Source: Microcaldota archaeon | Lineage (GTDB): Archaea; Micrarchaeota; Micrarchaeia; Anstonellales; J096 | Assembly (NCBI GenBank): GCA_030550115.1 | Contig: JAUQPY010000031.1 | Location: 1 to 41,174 of the forward strand | Direction of reading: 5' to 3' | Length of the DNA: 41,174 nucleotides | In this document: piece after piece, positions 40,579 to 41,174 of the stretch | How positions within the stretch are numbered: position 1 is the first letter of the stretch | Layout of the letters: the number at the start of each line of letters is the position of its first letter | Program-made: the position numbers and the translations under genes | Notes under the pieces: generated by a model | The model's input: the letters and a program-made list of their open reading frames with translations, nothing else | Told to the model about the DNA's origin: nothing | Database searches by the model: none

Positions 40579-41174
40579 TATCCTATCATTAGCCTCCTCA
40601 TGTGACGATGGGGGGTTTATTAGTCAGGAGTGTATTGAGAGAGATATTTATGGTAAGTTTGATGAGAATCTTGTATATAATGGATTTAAAAAGGTGTTTT
40701 TAGATGCGAGAAATACTGCTCTAAATATGTTAGACAATCTAATCGTAAATGTGATAGGTCCTTATACATTCTGTAAAAGCACTAATCCTGTAGATGTGTC
40801 CAATCTTTTGAATACAGTCGGAATAATAGTATTCATATCACTACTTCTCATATACATTCTAAATGCTATTGCATCTATCTTTGGATTACAATGGAGAATA
40901 TCTCTGTTGGATGAGGCATTTCAGGCTCTATTAACCATATTAGTAGTAATACTGATAGTAGGGGTTATTAATTACTATACTTATAATAATATATTCATTC
41001 AGGCAAAACAGTATGTAGTTAATATAATTATAAATTTCTCCTTCTTCTCCATGTTGCTCAAGACTATTGAAACTATGTTAGTAGCTCTATCGAATATTAC
41101 AATCCCATTTGGTCCTCCAGATGCTAGAGGAATTTTTGGAGTATCATTCTCCCAATTATTCACAATAGTATTCA
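40547..41174 (+). CDS. Membrane protein of the same array, 3' end cut by the window
   Basis: 209 residues visible without a stop. Starts at TTG 40547 (or TTG 40553) just after GGTGGTGA, overlapping paralogue 3 by 32 bases. Residues 1-18 look like a signal peptide ending LASSC, followed by an extracytoplasmic segment with Cys19, Cys29 and Cys76, then a membrane helix (~90-112), a polar loop with WRISLLDEAFQAL and another helix (~128-142). The loop-helix pattern resembles the N-termini of paralogues 2 and 3. The diagnostic LR-x-P-x-TR block would lie beyond the window edge. Confidence 0.6.
   Translation, partial: MKLLVLLVLYSILSLASSCDDGGFISQECIERDIYGKFDENLVYNGFKKVFLDARNTALNMLDNLIVNVIGPYTFCKSTNPVDVSNLLNTVGIIVFISLLLIYILNAIASIFGLQWRISLLDEAFQALLTILVVILIVGVINYYTYNNIFIQAKQYVVNIIINFSFFSMLLKTIETMLVALSNITIPFGPPDARGIFGVSFSQLFTIVF

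Noticed and set aside
1-41174. CRISPR array, insertion sequence or transposase
   Set aside because: No spaced direct repeats, terminal inverted repeats or transposase motifs were seen; the only repeat array is the Cys-rich coding repeat.

Overview
The window is AT-rich archaeal DNA that is densely coded on both strands. It is identified as archaeal by eukaryote-like ribosomal proteins (S4e, L32e, L19e, L40e, S19e), archaeal adenylate kinase, RNA polymerase subunit K, SUI1/eIF1, PDCD5, archaeal GluRS and TyrRS, an EndoQ nuclease, and TTTTAAAA/TTTATA promoter boxes about 25-30 bases before starts. Small proteins, overlapping genes and many unrecognised coiled-coil or membrane proteins fit a small-genome lineage such as a DPANN archaeon, but the exact phylum cannot be read from this sequence alone. 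Both window ends cut through genes.

Layout: (1) 5-7441 is the spc half of the ribosomal superoperon (S4e, L5, S14, S8, L6, L32e, L19e, L18, S5, L30, L15, secY, adk, DUF106/EMC3-like). (2) 7432-12398 is an island of four unrecognised proteins and L40e, punctuated by tRNA-Ala, tRNA-Thr, tRNA-Ile and tRNA-Gln; two of the tRNAs contain the stop codon of the preceding protein gene. (3) 12461-17097 is the S10 half (L3, L4, L23, L2, S19, L22, S3, L29, SUI1), so the two halves are split and in reversed order relative to the usual archaeal arrangement. (4) 17089-28847 is mixed: a GT-C-like membrane protein with a transglutaminase-like protein, EndoQ facing a dUTPase, an acidic Trp-rich protein with a PH-domain membrane protein and an AK6/Fap7 kinase, RDD protein, thiolase, rpoK joined to a Cys-rich lipoprotein, beta-carbonic anhydrase and malic enzyme. 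(5) 28837-36743 holds GluRS, a three-gene operon built around a Rad50/SMC-like ATPase, a protein disulfide oxidoreductase, TyrRS, S19e and PDCD5. (6) 36781-41174 is a run of four related polytopic membrane proteins, VirB6-like in character, that continues past the window.

The strongest candidate for an undescribed system is the operon at 34289-30479: a six-helix membrane protein, a Cys-free Rad50-like ATPase whose zinc hook is replaced by a transmembrane hairpin at the exact middle of the protein, and a helical-repeat protein, all joined by ATGA overlaps. The second is the tandem VirB6-like array at the right edge. At the sequence level, ribosome binding sites are written into the last codons of upstream genes, which gives unrelated ribosomal proteins the same C-terminal KVI(L/S) residues, and all protein-coding tail-to-tail gene pairs overlap.
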